Source of the DNA: Conexibacter woesei Iso977N
GTDB lineage: Bacteria > Actinomycetota > Thermoleophilia > Solirubrobacterales > Solirubrobacteraceae
Length of the DNA: 64,000 nucleotides
Assembly: GCF_000424625.1 (NCBI RefSeq)
Contig: NZ_AUKG01000001.1
Span: 496,001-560,000, forward strand
Direction of reading: 5' to 3'
Positions within the stretch are counted from its first letter, which is position 1, and the number at the start of each line of letters is the position of its first letter. The notes beneath the pieces are model-generated. The model made no database searches. It saw only the letters and a program-made list of their open reading frames with translations, and had not been told where the DNA came from. Shown here one piece after another: positions 8,246 through 15,670 of this stretch. Position numbers and translations under genes: made by a program.

Positions 8246-9069
8246 CAGATCTTCCGGTAGACGAAGGGGGACTCGGGCTCGAGGCCGTGGCCGGCGGGGT
8301 CCGAGACGCGCTCGGTGGCCCCGACGACGAGGCGGCCGCCCTCACGGAGGCTCGCGGCGAGCCGGCCGTGGAGTGCGTCGCGCACGTCCTCGTTGAAGTA
8401 GATGACGGTGTTGCGGCAGAGGACCAGGTCGTAGGACGCGGCCGGCGGGTTGACGCGCAGCAGGTCGCCCTGCTCGAAGCGCACGACCTTCTTCAGCTCC
8501 GGCGCGGCGTGCCACCGGCCGTCGACCATCTCGAAGTGCGAGGCCAGCGTCGCCGTGGGGGCGTCGCGGGCGTCCTCGCCGCTGAACACGCCGCTGCGGG
8601 CGCGCTCGACCATGCGGGCGTCGATGTCGGTGCCGAGGATCGAGACCTGGGCGCGCGGGATCGCCTTGCGGGCGATCGCGGCCAAGGTGTAGGCCTCGGC
8701 GCCGTACGAGCTGCCGGCGCTCCAGCAGCGGACGCGGTTCCTGCCGGTCTCGGCGAGGTCCGGGAGGATCTTGGCCTCCAGCGTCTCCCACTGCTCCGGG
8801 TTGCGCCAGAGCTGCGAGACGTTGATCGTCACGCGGTCCAGGAACTTGTTGAGCTCGGCCTTGTCGGCGTTGAGCTTCTGGCAGTAGGTCAGCAGGTCGA
8901 CGCCGCCGCCGCGCGTGGCGACGAACGAGCGGATCCGGCGCTCCATCTGGCCGCGCTTGTACTGCAGCAGGTCGATCCCGCACACGCGGCGGAACGCGAC
9001 GCAGAACTGCTCGTACTCGTCGGAGGCGCCGGCGCGGGCCGGCGAAGTGGTGGGGGTGAACGTGCTCAT
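8245..9069 (-). CDS. cheR: Chemoreceptor methyltransferase CheR
   Basis: 274 aa with the N-terminal all-helical domain (about 15-85) and a SAM-dependent methyltransferase domain carrying W-S-A-G-S-S-Y-G-A-E-A-Y-T-L-A, the CheR version of the SAM-binding motif I. The segment Y-D-L-V-L-C-R-N-T-V-I-Y-F is the expected motif IV. Methylates receptor glutamates; works against CheB. ATG overlaps the cheB stop (ATGA). Confidence 0.95.
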   Translation of the reverse strand: MSTFTPTTSPARAGASDEYEQFCVAFRRVCGIDLLQYKRGQMERRIRSFVATRGGGVDLLTYCQKLNADKAELNKFLDRVTINVSQLWRNPEQWETLEAKILPDLAETGRNRVRCWSAGSSYGAEAYTLAAIARKAIPRAQVSILGTDIDARMVERARSGVFSGEDARDAPTATLASHFEMVDGRWHAAPELKKVVRFEQGDLLRVNPPAASYDLVLCRNTVIYFNEDVRDALHGRLAASLREGGRLVVGATERVSDPAGHGLEPESPFVYRKI

Positions 9070-10193
9070 GCTCCGACCTCCGCCCGGATCGCGTCCGCGA
9101 GCTGGTGCAGGGGGACGACCTCGTCGGCGAGCTGCGCTTCGACGATCGCGCGCGGCATGCCGTAGACGGTGCAGGTGGACTCGGCCTCGGCGAGGATCCG
9201 GCCGCCGCGGGCGCGCACTTCCTTGGCGCCCTCCAGGCCGTCCTTGCCCATGCCGGTCATGACGACGAGCAGCAGGCGCTCGCCGAAGAGCTTCGCGGCG
9301 TCGGCGATCGTCAGGTCCGCGCGCGGGCGCAGGCCGCCGATGGCAGCCTCGTCGGTGAGGCGGGCCGAGCCGTTGTCGGCCAGGCGCAGGTGCGAGCCGC
9401 CGGGCGCGAGGATCAGCGTGTCGGGCCGCAGGGCCTCGCCGCCGCCGGCCTCGACGACGTTGAGCTTGGAGCTGCGGTCCAGGCGCTGGGCCAGCGAGGC
9501 GGTGAAGCCCGCGGGCATGTGCTGGACGATCATGCCGCCGGCGCCCAGGGGCGACGGCAGGTGGGGGATCAGCTCGGCCAGGGCGCGAGGGCCACCGGTC
9601 GAGGTCGCGATCAGGACCACCTTCTTGCTGCCGGCCACCGACGGCGACGCCGAGCGGCGGGCCCGCAGGCGGGCGACGGCGGTGTCGCCGTTGGTCGGCG
9701 TGACCGCGGCGGCACGCGCGGACTCGGTTCCCGCCCGCCCCGGCGCCGGCAGCGTCGTGACCGTGGCGGACGGCTTGTTCGAGCTCGCCGCTGCCGTGAC
9801 CTTCTCCCGCAGGGCGCTGACGAACGTCTCCAGCGGCTCGCCGAAGGCGGGCTTGGCGACGAGGTCGAACGCACCCTCGGCGAGGGCGTCGACCGCCCGG
9901 GCGCCGTGGGCCGGCGAGAACGCCGAGACCACGACGACGGGCAGCGACGAGCGCTCACCGCGCAGCGCGCGGAGGACGCCGATCCCGTCCATGCCGGGCA
10001 TGGCGAGGTCGAGCGTCATGGCGTCGGGGCGCAGCTCTCGGTAGAGCTTGAGCGCCTCGTCTCCGTCTCCGGCCTCCCCGACGACCTCGAACCCCGCGTC
10101 ACGGAGCGCCTGCGTGAGCAGGCGCCGCATGAACGTGGAGTCGTCGGCGACGAGGATGCGGGACGGCTTGGCGGTGCGGGCGGCGGCGAGCAC
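9066..10193 (-). CDS. cheB: Chemoreceptor methylesterase/deamidase CheB
   Basis: 375 aa. N-terminal receiver domain with D-D at about 18-19 and the phospho-Asp in M-T-L-D-L-A-M-P; a Thr/Ala-rich linker; then a CheB methylesterase domain with the catalytic triad in T-S-T-G-G-P (Ser), V-Q-H-M-P (His) and G-M-G-K-D-G (Asp). Activated by CheA. Assigned a GTG start (V-L-A-A-A); a short N-terminal difference is possible. 18 nt after cheW. Confidence 0.95.
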   Translation of the reverse strand: MLAAARTAKPSRILVADDSTFMRRLLTQALRDAGFEVVGEAGDGDEALKLYRELRPDAMTLDLAMPGMDGIGVLRALRGERSSLPVVVVSAFSPAHGARAVDALAEGAFDLVAKPAFGEPLETFVSALREKVTAAASSNKPSATVTTLPAPGRAGTESARAAAVTPTNGDTAVARLRARRSASPSVAGSKKVVLIATSTGGPRALAELIPHLPSPLGAGGMIVQHMPAGFTASLAQRLDRSSKLNVVEAGGGEALRPDTLILAPGGSHLRLADNGSARLTDEAAIGGLRPRADLTIADAAKLFGERLLLVVMTGMGKDGLEGAKEVRARGGRILAEAESTCTVYGMPRAIVEAQLADEVVPLHQLADAIRAEVGA

Positions 10194-10211
10194 GATTGCG
10201 GTTCCTACGGC

Positions 10212-10691
10212 CTAGGCGGCGACACGGAGGTCGTCGACCTCCGGGGCGTCGGCAGAGGCGACGATGTCGGCGGCGGCGCCGACGATCCCCTCGGGATCGA
10301 GCAGGACGACGAGGCGGTCGCCGATCTTGGCGATGCCGTCGATGCCACGACCACCAGCGGTGGGGGCCTCGTCCAGCTGCTCGCCGTCGATCGTGATGAC
10401 TTCCTCGACGTCGTCGACGACGACGCCGGCCATGTCCTCGGCGGTCTCGACGATCACGATCTTGGCCTCGCTGACGTCGGCGTGCTCGACGCCGAGCCGG
10501 GTGGCCAGGTCGTAGACCGGCAGGATCTTGCCGCGCAGGGAGATCACACCGCGGACCGACGGGTCCGACGAGGCCACGGATCGCGGTTCGGTGAACCGGA
10601 TGATCTCGTGGACCTGGGTGATGGGAAGCGCGTACTCCTCCTCGCCAAGCGAGAAGACCACGAGCTGGCGCGAGAGGGTCTCTTCAGGCAT
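10212..10691 (-). CDS. cheW: Chemotaxis coupling protein CheW
   Basis: 159 aa, a single CheW domain (about 8-150) with the conserved G-V-I-S-L-R-G-K-I-L-P-V-Y-D-L segment and a closing D-D-V-E-E-V. It couples CheA to receptors. First gene of the cheW-cheB-cheR-cheA-cheC-cheD-fliM-fliY-cheY series. Preceded by an exact sigma-28-like element at 10731-10757, so this may be the head of a chemotaxis transcript. Confidence 0.94.
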   Translation of the reverse strand: MPEETLSRQLVVFSLGEEEYALPITQVHEIIRFTEPRSVASSDPSVRGVISLRGKILPVYDLATRLGVEHADVSEAKIVIVETAEDMAGVVVDDVEEVITIDGEQLDEAPTAGGRGIDGIAKIGDRLVVLLDPEGIVGAAADIVASADAPEVDDLRVAA

Positions 10692-10730
10692 TGCTTACTC
10701 CGGGTAGGGAAGACTTGCTGTCTGACCCGG

Positions 10731-10757
10731 TTGTCGGCCGCCCGGTGTGCTAGTTGA
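10731..10757 (-). promoter_or_regulatory. Sigma-28-like promoter upstream of cheW
   Basis: Minus strand: TCAA, exactly 15 nt, GCCGACAA. Both boxes and spacing agree with the family consensus (TAAA-N15-GCCGATAA) and with the other copies in this window. The -10-like box ends 40 nt before the cheW ATG. It lies just after the flbD stop, so it would give cheW its own transcript. Confidence 0.7.
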
Positions 10758-10776
10758 GAGCGACAGCGCGCCGCTG

Positions 10777-10986
10777 TCAGCGTGCGAGGCGCAATGCACG
10801 CGCCATGACGTCCACACGCCAGGCGCGGATCCTGCCGACGACCTCGTCGACCGACTCGGTCACCGCGATGCGCTGGCCGGTGGTCAGCGTGACGTGGCAG
10901 TCGGGCGAGGCGTCGATGCGCTCGATCAGGTCGACGTTGAGCTGGAAGGGCTCGCGCGTGGTGGACAGCTTGTGGAGCTCGATCAT
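10777..10986 (-). CDS. flbD: Small flagellar protein FlbD
   Basis: 69 aa from the ATG at 10986, which has GAGGG 8-9 nt upstream. The start M-I-x-L-H-K-L and the central N-x-D-L-I-E-R-I-D and T-T-G-Q-R-I-A-V segments are those of the FlbD/YlzI family found in flagellar operons of Gram-positive bacteria, where it sits between flgE and the motor genes, as here. Molecular role is not settled. A longer upstream frame exists but would lose the strong ribosome binding site. Confidence 0.85.
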   Translation of the reverse strand: MIELHKLSTTREPFQLNVDLIERIDASPDCHVTLTTGQRIAVTESVDEVVGRIRAWRVDVMARALRLAR

Positions 10987-11007
10987 CTGTTTATCCCTCG
11001 ATCGGGG

Positions 11008-11034
11008 TAGTCGGCAGCCAGTTTGCAGGCTTAA
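11008..11034 (-). promoter_or_regulatory. Sigma-28-like promoter upstream of flbD
   Basis: Minus strand: TTAA, exactly 15 nt, GCCGACTA, ending 22 nt before the flbD ATG. It lies immediately after the terminator hairpin that follows flgE, the expected position for a new transcript start. Confidence 0.65.
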
Positions 11035-11040
11035 ACGAAT

Positions 11041-11109
11041 CGAGGCCACGGCACGCCCGCCCGCGCGGATGCCCTCCGCATCCGAGCGGGCGGCCGCGCC
11101 GCGGCCTCG
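11041..11109. terminator. Nested terminator hairpin between flgE and flbD
   Basis: Inner stem of 14 bp with one mismatch: 11059-11072 pairs with 11078-11091 around a CCTCC loop. An outer pair CGAGGCC (11041-11047) / GGCCTCG (11103-11109) encloses it. Very stable, without T-tract. It separates the flgB-to-flgE unit from the flbD/che unit. Confidence 0.7.
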
Positions 11110-11156
11110 CAGTACTCCTATGACTTGCGAAAGAGTCCTGGAACCAAGTGCTACAA

Positions 11157-12005
11157 CTAGCGCTTCAGCTGGACCAGGTCCTGCAGCATGTCGTCGGCGG
11201 TCGTGATGACCTTCGAGTTGGCCTGGAAGCCGCGCTGGGCGACGATCAGGTTCGTGAACTCGGACGCGAGGTCGACGTTGGACATCTCCAGCGTGCCGCC
11301 GATCGTCGAGCCGAAGGTCTTGCCGCCGTCCGGCGTGCCGACCTGCTCGGTGCCCGCGGACGGGCTCGAGGCCCAGCGGTTGCCGGACATCCGGACCAGG
11401 CCCTCGTCGTTGGAGAACTTCGCCAGCGAGATCGTGCCCGCGTTGGTGCGCGTACCGCCGCCGGCGGGGAGGTAGGAGACCGAGCCGTCGGTGCCGACGG
11501 CCATCGCGGTCGCGCCGTCCGGGATCTGGATGTAGGCGTCGGTGGCCGGCGTCGTGGTCGTGTCGCGACCCATGACGTAGTAGCCCTCCGGCGTCGTCAG
11601 GTAGCCCTGGTCGTTGACGATGAAGTTGCCCGCGCGGGTGTAGTTCATCTCGGTCGGCATCGTCGCCGGCGTCGTCGACGGGTCGCCGAGGCCGACGCGG
11701 AAGAAGCCGTCGCCCTGGATCGCGACGTCGCGCCAGGTGCCGGTCGACTGCAGCGAGCCGTCGGTCATGACCGAGTCGATCGAGCCGAGCTGCACGCCGA
11801 GGCCGACCTGCGCCGAGTTCGTGCCGCCGGTGTTGGGACCCTCGGCGGACCCGCCGTACAGCGTCTGCTGCAGCTGGTCCTTGAAGGTGACGCGGGAGGA
11901 CTTGTAGCCGACGGTGTTGACGTTGGCCAGGTTGTTGGAGACGACGTCGAGCATCGTCTGGTGCGTCTGCAGGCCGGAGATGGCCGAGTACATGCCGCGG
12001 ATCAT
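11157..12005 (-). CDS. flgE: Flagellar hook protein FlgE
   Basis: 282 aa. Starts with the rod/hook N-terminal motif M-Y-S-A-I-S-G-L-Q and N-N-L-A-N-V-N-T-V-G-Y-K, contains the G-D-G-F-F-R-V and G-N-F-x-x-N-x-x-G-Y-L-x-T-x-x-G-Y core, and ends with V-D-L-A-S-E-F-T-N-L-I-V-A-Q-R-G-F-Q-A-N-S-K-V, all typical. Position after flgD and the TIGR02530 protein identifies it as the hook subunit rather than a rod protein. It is short for a hook protein (around 400 aa in enterics). AGGAG lies 10 nt before the ATG. The stop is followed in frame by a second TAG two codons later. Confidence 0.9.
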   Translation of the reverse strand: MIRGMYSAISGLQTHQTMLDVVSNNLANVNTVGYKSSRVTFKDQLQQTLYGGSAEGPNTGGTNSAQVGLGVQLGSIDSVMTDGSLQSTGTWRDVAIQGDGFFRVGLGDPSTTPATMPTEMNYTRAGNFIVNDQGYLTTPEGYYVMGRDTTTTPATDAYIQIPDGATAMAVGTDGSVSYLPAGGGTRTNAGTISLAKFSNDEGLVRMSGNRWASSPSAGTEQVGTPDGGKTFGSTIGGTLEMSNVDLASEFTNLIVAQRGFQANSKVITTADDMLQDLVQLKR

Positions 12006-12029
12006 TGCTGGGAGGCTCCTGTGGATCCT

Positions 12030-12057
12030 CCGGCTTCCCCAGATGGGGTCCAGCCGG
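12030..12057. other. Hairpin in the leader of flgE
   Basis: CCGGCT/AGCCGG (12030-12035 / 12052-12057) enclose CCCC/GGGG (12037-12040 / 12045-12048). It sits 25 nt before the flgE ATG in the otherwise short gap after the TIGR02530 gene. On the plus strand it is followed by a T-rich run, on the coding (minus) strand it is not, so it is more likely a leader or stability element for the abundant hook protein than a terminator. Confidence 0.4.
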
Positions 12058-12088
12058 TTTGGTTTTGGCGTTCCGTGCCGCGCCGCCG

Positions 12089-12499
12089 CTAGGCGATGAC
12101 GGCGCTGTCGATGTTCGTGAACACGTGGTCCTTCATCTGGTCCTTGCCGACGGCCGTGACGACCGTGCGGTTGGTGACCGAGACCACGAAAGCCGTTTCG
12201 TCCACGAGGACCACCGCGTCGCGGGCACCCTTGCCCGCGGCACGATCGACCCCGTCGTTGAGGCGCTGCATCACGGCGTTGTCGACCGTGAGGTTGCGGC
12301 GCTCCAGACGCTGGAGGGCGTGCTTGCTGAACGAGACGGGCGTCGTGCCCGCCGTGTCCTTGAATACGTCCGAGAAGCTCGGACCTTGAGGTCCCTGGAC
12401 AGACGGCCGAACCGGCTGCGTCCGGACGCCGACAGATGCGGGCCCACCCACCCCCGAGACTCCGGGCGGGACGAGCGCAGGGTTGAAAGCGTTGCTCAT
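12089..12499 (-). CDS. TIGR02530-type flagellar operon protein
   Basis: 136 aa. The C-terminal half carries the family signature S-K-H-A-L-Q-R-L-E-R-R-N-L, then V-V-L-V-D-E-T-A-F-V-V-S-V-x-N-x-T-V-V-T-A, as in the flagellar operon protein found between flgD and flgE in Firmicutes and other Gram-positives. The N-terminal 40 residues are Pro/Gly/Val-rich and probably disordered. Its exact function is unknown; context (flgD-here-flgE) suggests a role in hook assembly. Confidence 0.82.
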   Translation of the reverse strand: MSNAFNPALVPPGVSGVGGPASVGVRTQPVRPSVQGPQGPSFSDVFKDTAGTTPVSFSKHALQRLERRNLTVDNAVMQRLNDGVDRAAGKGARDAVVLVDETAFVVSVTNRTVVTAVGKDQMKDHVFTNIDSAVIA

Positions 12500-12508
12500 G
12501 ACCCGTGA

Positions 12509-12946
12509 CTACTGGATCGACGTGACCGAATCCGGGTCGACCAGGGTCTTCCCGTCGGCCATCGTCAGCGACGGCCCCTTGGTGTCGTCGAACTGCACCG
12601 ACGCCACCGTGCCGGTGGCCGTGCTGCTCGCGCCGGTCGTCGGGTCCTGGGTGATGTAGCTGACCTGGTGGCCGAGCATCGCCTGGGCGTTGGTGTCCTT
12701 CTGACGCGACAGCTGCGCGGTCTGCGACGTGGCGACGTTGGTCATCTGCTCGACCTCGGTCATCATCGAGATCGTCTGGAAGTACTGGTTGGGGTCCTGG
12801 CCGGACGTGGGGTCCTGGTTGGACATCTGCGCGGTCAGCATCCTCAGGAACCCGTTCTTGTCCATCGACGTGGCATCGGTGGTCCTGGTGGTGTTGTACG
12901 CCTGGTTGGTGTACATGCTGCTGGCGGCGGGATCGACGCTGGGCAT
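12509..12946 (-). CDS. flgD: Flagellar hook-capping scaffold FlgD
   Basis: 145 aa with the FlgD N-terminal motif: K-N-G-F-L-R-M-L-T-A-Q-M-S-N-Q-D-P followed by E-V-E-Q-M-T-N-V. The second half (about 80-145) is a short version of the FlgD Tudor-like region; the FnIII-like insertion of enteric FlgD is missing, giving a minimal protein. Scaffold on the growing hook tip. Nine nt separate it from the downstream TIGR02530 gene. Confidence 0.92.
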   Translation of the reverse strand: MPSVDPAASSMYTNQAYNTTRTTDATSMDKNGFLRMLTAQMSNQDPTSGQDPNQYFQTISMMTEVEQMTNVATSQTAQLSRQKDTNAQAMLGHQVSYITQDPTTGASSTATGTVASVQFDDTKGPSLTMADGKTLVDPDSVTSIQ

Positions 12947-12985
12947 GAGGGTCCTTCCTCTCGTCCTTTTAGTTACGCGCGGGGG

Positions 12986-14362
12986 TCACGCGGTCACGTC
13001 GACCAGCTCGCCGGCTGGGATCGACGGGGTGCGGGAGATGGTCAGCTCGAGCTCGTCGTCGGCGTCCTCGCCGTCGAGCCCGTAGGAGGCGTTGCGGCCG
13101 CCCTGCCCGGTGGAGGCCTGGCGGGCGTCGCCCTGGTTGGAGAAGCCGGAGTCGGCGCCGGCGCCGAGCTGGAGGTCGAGGCTGTGCAGCTGCACACCGC
13201 GGTCCTCGAGCGTGCGCTTGAGCTCGCCGGCGGCGTTCTGCAGCGCGTCGAGCCCGGCCTGGTCGTGGGCGGCGATCGTCGCGACGAGGCCGTCCTTGGT
13301 CGTGCGCAGCTGCACGTCGACCTGGCCGAGCGCCTCGGGCCTGAGCTGCAGCGTGGCGCGCGCGTTGCCGGCACGGGTCGTCGCGATCCGGACCAGCTCC
13401 TGGACGCGCTCGGCGGTCTGGACGACCGAGCCCTTGGTCAGCTGCGGCATGCCGCTGGCCGTCGGGACCGCGGTCAGCGGCGTGGCGGTCGGCTGCCCGG
13501 CGGCGACCGTGGGCGGCGTCGCGGGCTGGGCCTGGGCGCCGGCACCGTTGTTGGGGTTGTTGCCTGCGCCGCCCTGCTGGCCGGCACCGGCACCGGCGCC
13601 GGCCTGCGCGGCCGCGGTGGCGGTCGGCGCGAGCGTCGGCGCGGGCGGGAGGCCGTCGATCACGGCGCCGCCCTGTGAGGTCTTGATGCCCTTGGCCGCG
13701 TGCTTGCCGGCGCCCTTGGCGTCGAGCAGCTCGGCGGGAAGCTGGAGCTTCCCGGCCGGCGTGCCGTCGCCCGTGGCGGCGGCCTTCGCGTCGGTGGCGG
13801 CGGCCAGCGCGGCCTGCGCCGCGACGTCGGTCGCGACCACGGCCTGCTGCGTCTGTGCGTTCTGGCCGGGCACCCCGCCGTCGGCGACCACCGGGTTGCC
13901 TGCACCCTTCGGCACCAACGGCGTCGCCTGGAGGGCGAGCGCGGCGGCCGCGGCCGTGGAGGCGGCTGCGTTGGCGTCGGGGTTGCCCTGCTTCTGCTGT
14001 TGCTGCGCATCGGCGTCCTGGCCGGCCTGCTGCTGGGCGCCCTTGCCGCTCCCATCGGGATCGGTGGCGTCCTTGGCCGTCGGCTGGGACTGCGTCTTGG
14101 ACGCGTCGTCGGACGCCCTGGAGGTGGCGTCGGGCTTGGCGTCGTCGTCGTGCTGACTGCGCACAGCGCGGCCGTCGTCGTCACGACGGCTCTGGGCGGG
14201 GCGGGTGTTGCGGCCTTCCGCAGGTGCGGTCCGGGCCTGGGTGGTGGTCTGGCTCAGGAGGGCGGCGAAGTCTTCGCCGGATGAGCCACCGGGTGGGCTG
14301 GCGCTCCTACTCGGAGCGGGGTCCACCCGCGCCTTGGGCGGGGTGATGGGGAGGGATGACAT
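12986..14362 (-). CDS. fliK: Flagellar hook-length control protein FliK
   Basis: 458 aa. The first ~310 residues are low-complexity (Ala, Gln, Pro, Thr, Gly, Asp), consistent with the disordered ruler region. Residues about 320-405 form the conserved Flg_hook domain with L-Q-L-R-P-E-A-L-G-Q-V-D-V-Q-L and L-K-R-T-L-E-D-R-G-V. Measures hook length and switches export specificity through FlhB. Precedes flgD, the usual order. Composition is strongly biased so antisense frames look deceptively open. Confidence 0.9.
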   Translation of the reverse strand: MSSLPITPPKARVDPAPSRSASPPGGSSGEDFAALLSQTTTQARTAPAEGRNTRPAQSRRDDDGRAVRSQHDDDAKPDATSRASDDASKTQSQPTAKDATDPDGSGKGAQQQAGQDADAQQQQKQGNPDANAAASTAAAAALALQATPLVPKGAGNPVVADGGVPGQNAQTQQAVVATDVAAQAALAAATDAKAAATGDGTPAGKLQLPAELLDAKGAGKHAAKGIKTSQGGAVIDGLPPAPTLAPTATAAAQAGAGAGAGQQGGAGNNPNNGAGAQAQPATPPTVAAGQPTATPLTAVPTASGMPQLTKGSVVQTAERVQELVRIATTRAGNARATLQLRPEALGQVDVQLRTTKDGLVATIAAHDQAGLDALQNAAGELKRTLEDRGVQLHSLDLQLGAGADSGFSNQGDARQASTGQGGRNASYGLDGEDADDELELTISRTPSIPAGELVDVTA

Positions 14363-14365
14363 GGC

Positions 14366-15151
14366 CTATACGGTGCTGTAGTTCAACGTTCCGGAGGAAG
14401 AAGTGGTGGGGTCCGCAGCGGTGAGCGCCGACGTGGCGTCGCTGTCGCTGTCGGAGTCGTCGCTGCTCGCGAGCAGGCTCGCGGCCGAGACCGGCTGCGT
14501 CTGCTGCAGCAGCTGCGCCGCGGTGGTCGCGCTCGTGCCGGTCGTCGAGGCGGTCGCGGCCGCCGTCCCGCTCGCGCGGTACTGGTCGGCGAACGCGAGG
14601 ACGCTCTTGACGTAGTTCTGCGTCTCGGCGTAGGGCGGGACGCCGCCGTACTTGGCGACCGCGCCCGGGCCCGCGTTGTAGGCGGCCAGCGCCTTGGACG
14701 CGTCGCCGCCGAAGCGGTCGAGCTGCTGCTTGAGGTACTTCGCGCCGCCGTCGATCGCCTGCGCGGGATCGGACGGGTCGACGCCGAGCGACCTCGCCGT
14801 GGCCGGCATCAGCTGGGTCAGGCCCTGCGCGCCGGCGCCGGACTGGGCGCTCGCGTTGAAGTTGGACTCCTGCCGGATCAAGCCCTTCAACAACGCCGGG
14901 TCGATCCCGTACTTGTTGGCGGCGGCCGTGATCTGGCTGTCGTACTGCGTGGGCGTGCCGCCGCCGAGCGTGGTCGGCGTGGCGGTGGAAGCCACAGAGG
15001 AAGTCGTGGAGGACGTCGAACCACTCGCAGACTGCGCAGCGGCGAGCTGCGAGGCGAAGTCGGTCGACGACGTCGCGGAGGACTGCCCGGTGAACTGGGC
15101 GATCTCCTGCTGGATCGCGGCGACGCGCTGGCCGATCAGCTCGATGCTCAT
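14366..15151 (-). CDS. Lytic transglycosylase of the flagellar operon
   Basis: 261 aa from the ATG that shares a base with the fliJ stop. A Ser/Thr-rich N-terminal region (about 25-75) precedes a Slt/goose-lysozyme-type catalytic domain (about 85-190) with catalytic Glu in R-Q-E-S-N-F-N, then Q-G-L-T-Q-L-M-P-A-T-A and A-Y-N-A-G-P-G-A-V. The C-terminal ~70 residues are Thr/Ser/Ala/Asp-rich. No N-terminal signal peptide is visible, so export may use the flagellar apparatus; this would give it the peptidoglycan-opening role that FlgJ has in enterics, since the FlgJ-like protein at 30.7 kb lacks a muramidase domain. That role is inferred. Confidence 0.85.
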   Translation of the reverse strand: MSIELIGQRVAAIQQEIAQFTGQSSATSSTDFASQLAAAQSASGSTSSTTSSVASTATPTTLGGGTPTQYDSQITAAANKYGIDPALLKGLIRQESNFNASAQSGAGAQGLTQLMPATARSLGVDPSDPAQAIDGGAKYLKQQLDRFGGDASKALAAYNAGPGAVAKYGGVPPYAETQNYVKSVLAFADQYRASGTAAATASTTGTSATTAAQLLQQTQPVSAASLLASSDDSDSDSDATSALTAADPTTSSSGTLNYSTV

Positions 15152-15603
15152 CAGGCCGCCATCTTCCGCACGTGCATCTGCAGCGCCATCTCGTCCAGGG
15201 CGGCGGCCTCGACGCGCTCGGCCTGCACGCGGTGGGCCTCGCGCTGCTTGGTCTTCAGCTGGTCGAGCACCTCGCGGGCCTGGCTGGCCTGGGCCAGCTC
15301 GCCGCGCTTGCTCTGCAGGTCGGCCTCGTAGTTGGCCATCCGCAGCTGCGCGTCGGAGCGCGACTGCTCCAGCCGCTCGACCCACGCCTGGCGTGCGACG
15401 AGCGTCGCGCCGCTCAGCGGCCCGAGGGCCGGCGCGGTGACGCCGGTCTGCGCGTCGCGCAGGTGCTGCTCGGCCGAGCGCAGCGCCGCCTCGCCGCGCA
15501 CGCGCGCGTTCAGCGATGCCGCGAACCGCTCCTTGGCCTGGTCCTCGTCGTGCGCGCGGATCTCGCGGACACGTTCGAGGCCAAAGCGGAAGGGACGGGA
15601 CAT
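15151..15603 (-). CDS. fliJ: Flagellar export chaperone/ATPase stalk protein FliJ
   Basis: 150 aa, nearly all heptad-rich helix with many Arg, Gln, Glu and Ala, the anti-parallel coiled-coil expected of FliJ. The N-terminus F-R-F-G-L-E-R-V-R-E-I-R matches the typical FliJ start (F-x-x-x-L-x-x-V-L-x-x-R). Sits directly after fliI. Assigned from coiled-coil pattern, size and position. Confidence 0.85.
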   Translation of the reverse strand: MSRPFRFGLERVREIRAHDEDQAKERFAASLNARVRGEAALRSAEQHLRDAQTGVTAPALGPLSGATLVARQAWVERLEQSRSDAQLRMANYEADLQSKRGELAQASQAREVLDQLKTKQREAHRVQAERVEAAALDEMALQMHVRKMAA

Positions 15604-15670
15604 GTCAGTCAGGAGGTCGGACGGTGGGAGGACGGATGAAGGGCGCTGGACGCTTGTCGGACAGCGCGTG

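Noticed and set aside
6263-8396. Very long plus-strand frames opposite cheA and cheR
   Set aside because: Low-complexity Gly/Asp/Arg/Val composition typical of antisense reading of GC-rich genes; no start signals or motifs.
13540-13640. Repeated GTTGTTGGGG / GGCACCGGC units resembling a tandem repeat element
   Set aside because: They are the coding reflection of Asn-Asn-Pro and Gly-Ala-Gly repeats in the disordered region of FliK.
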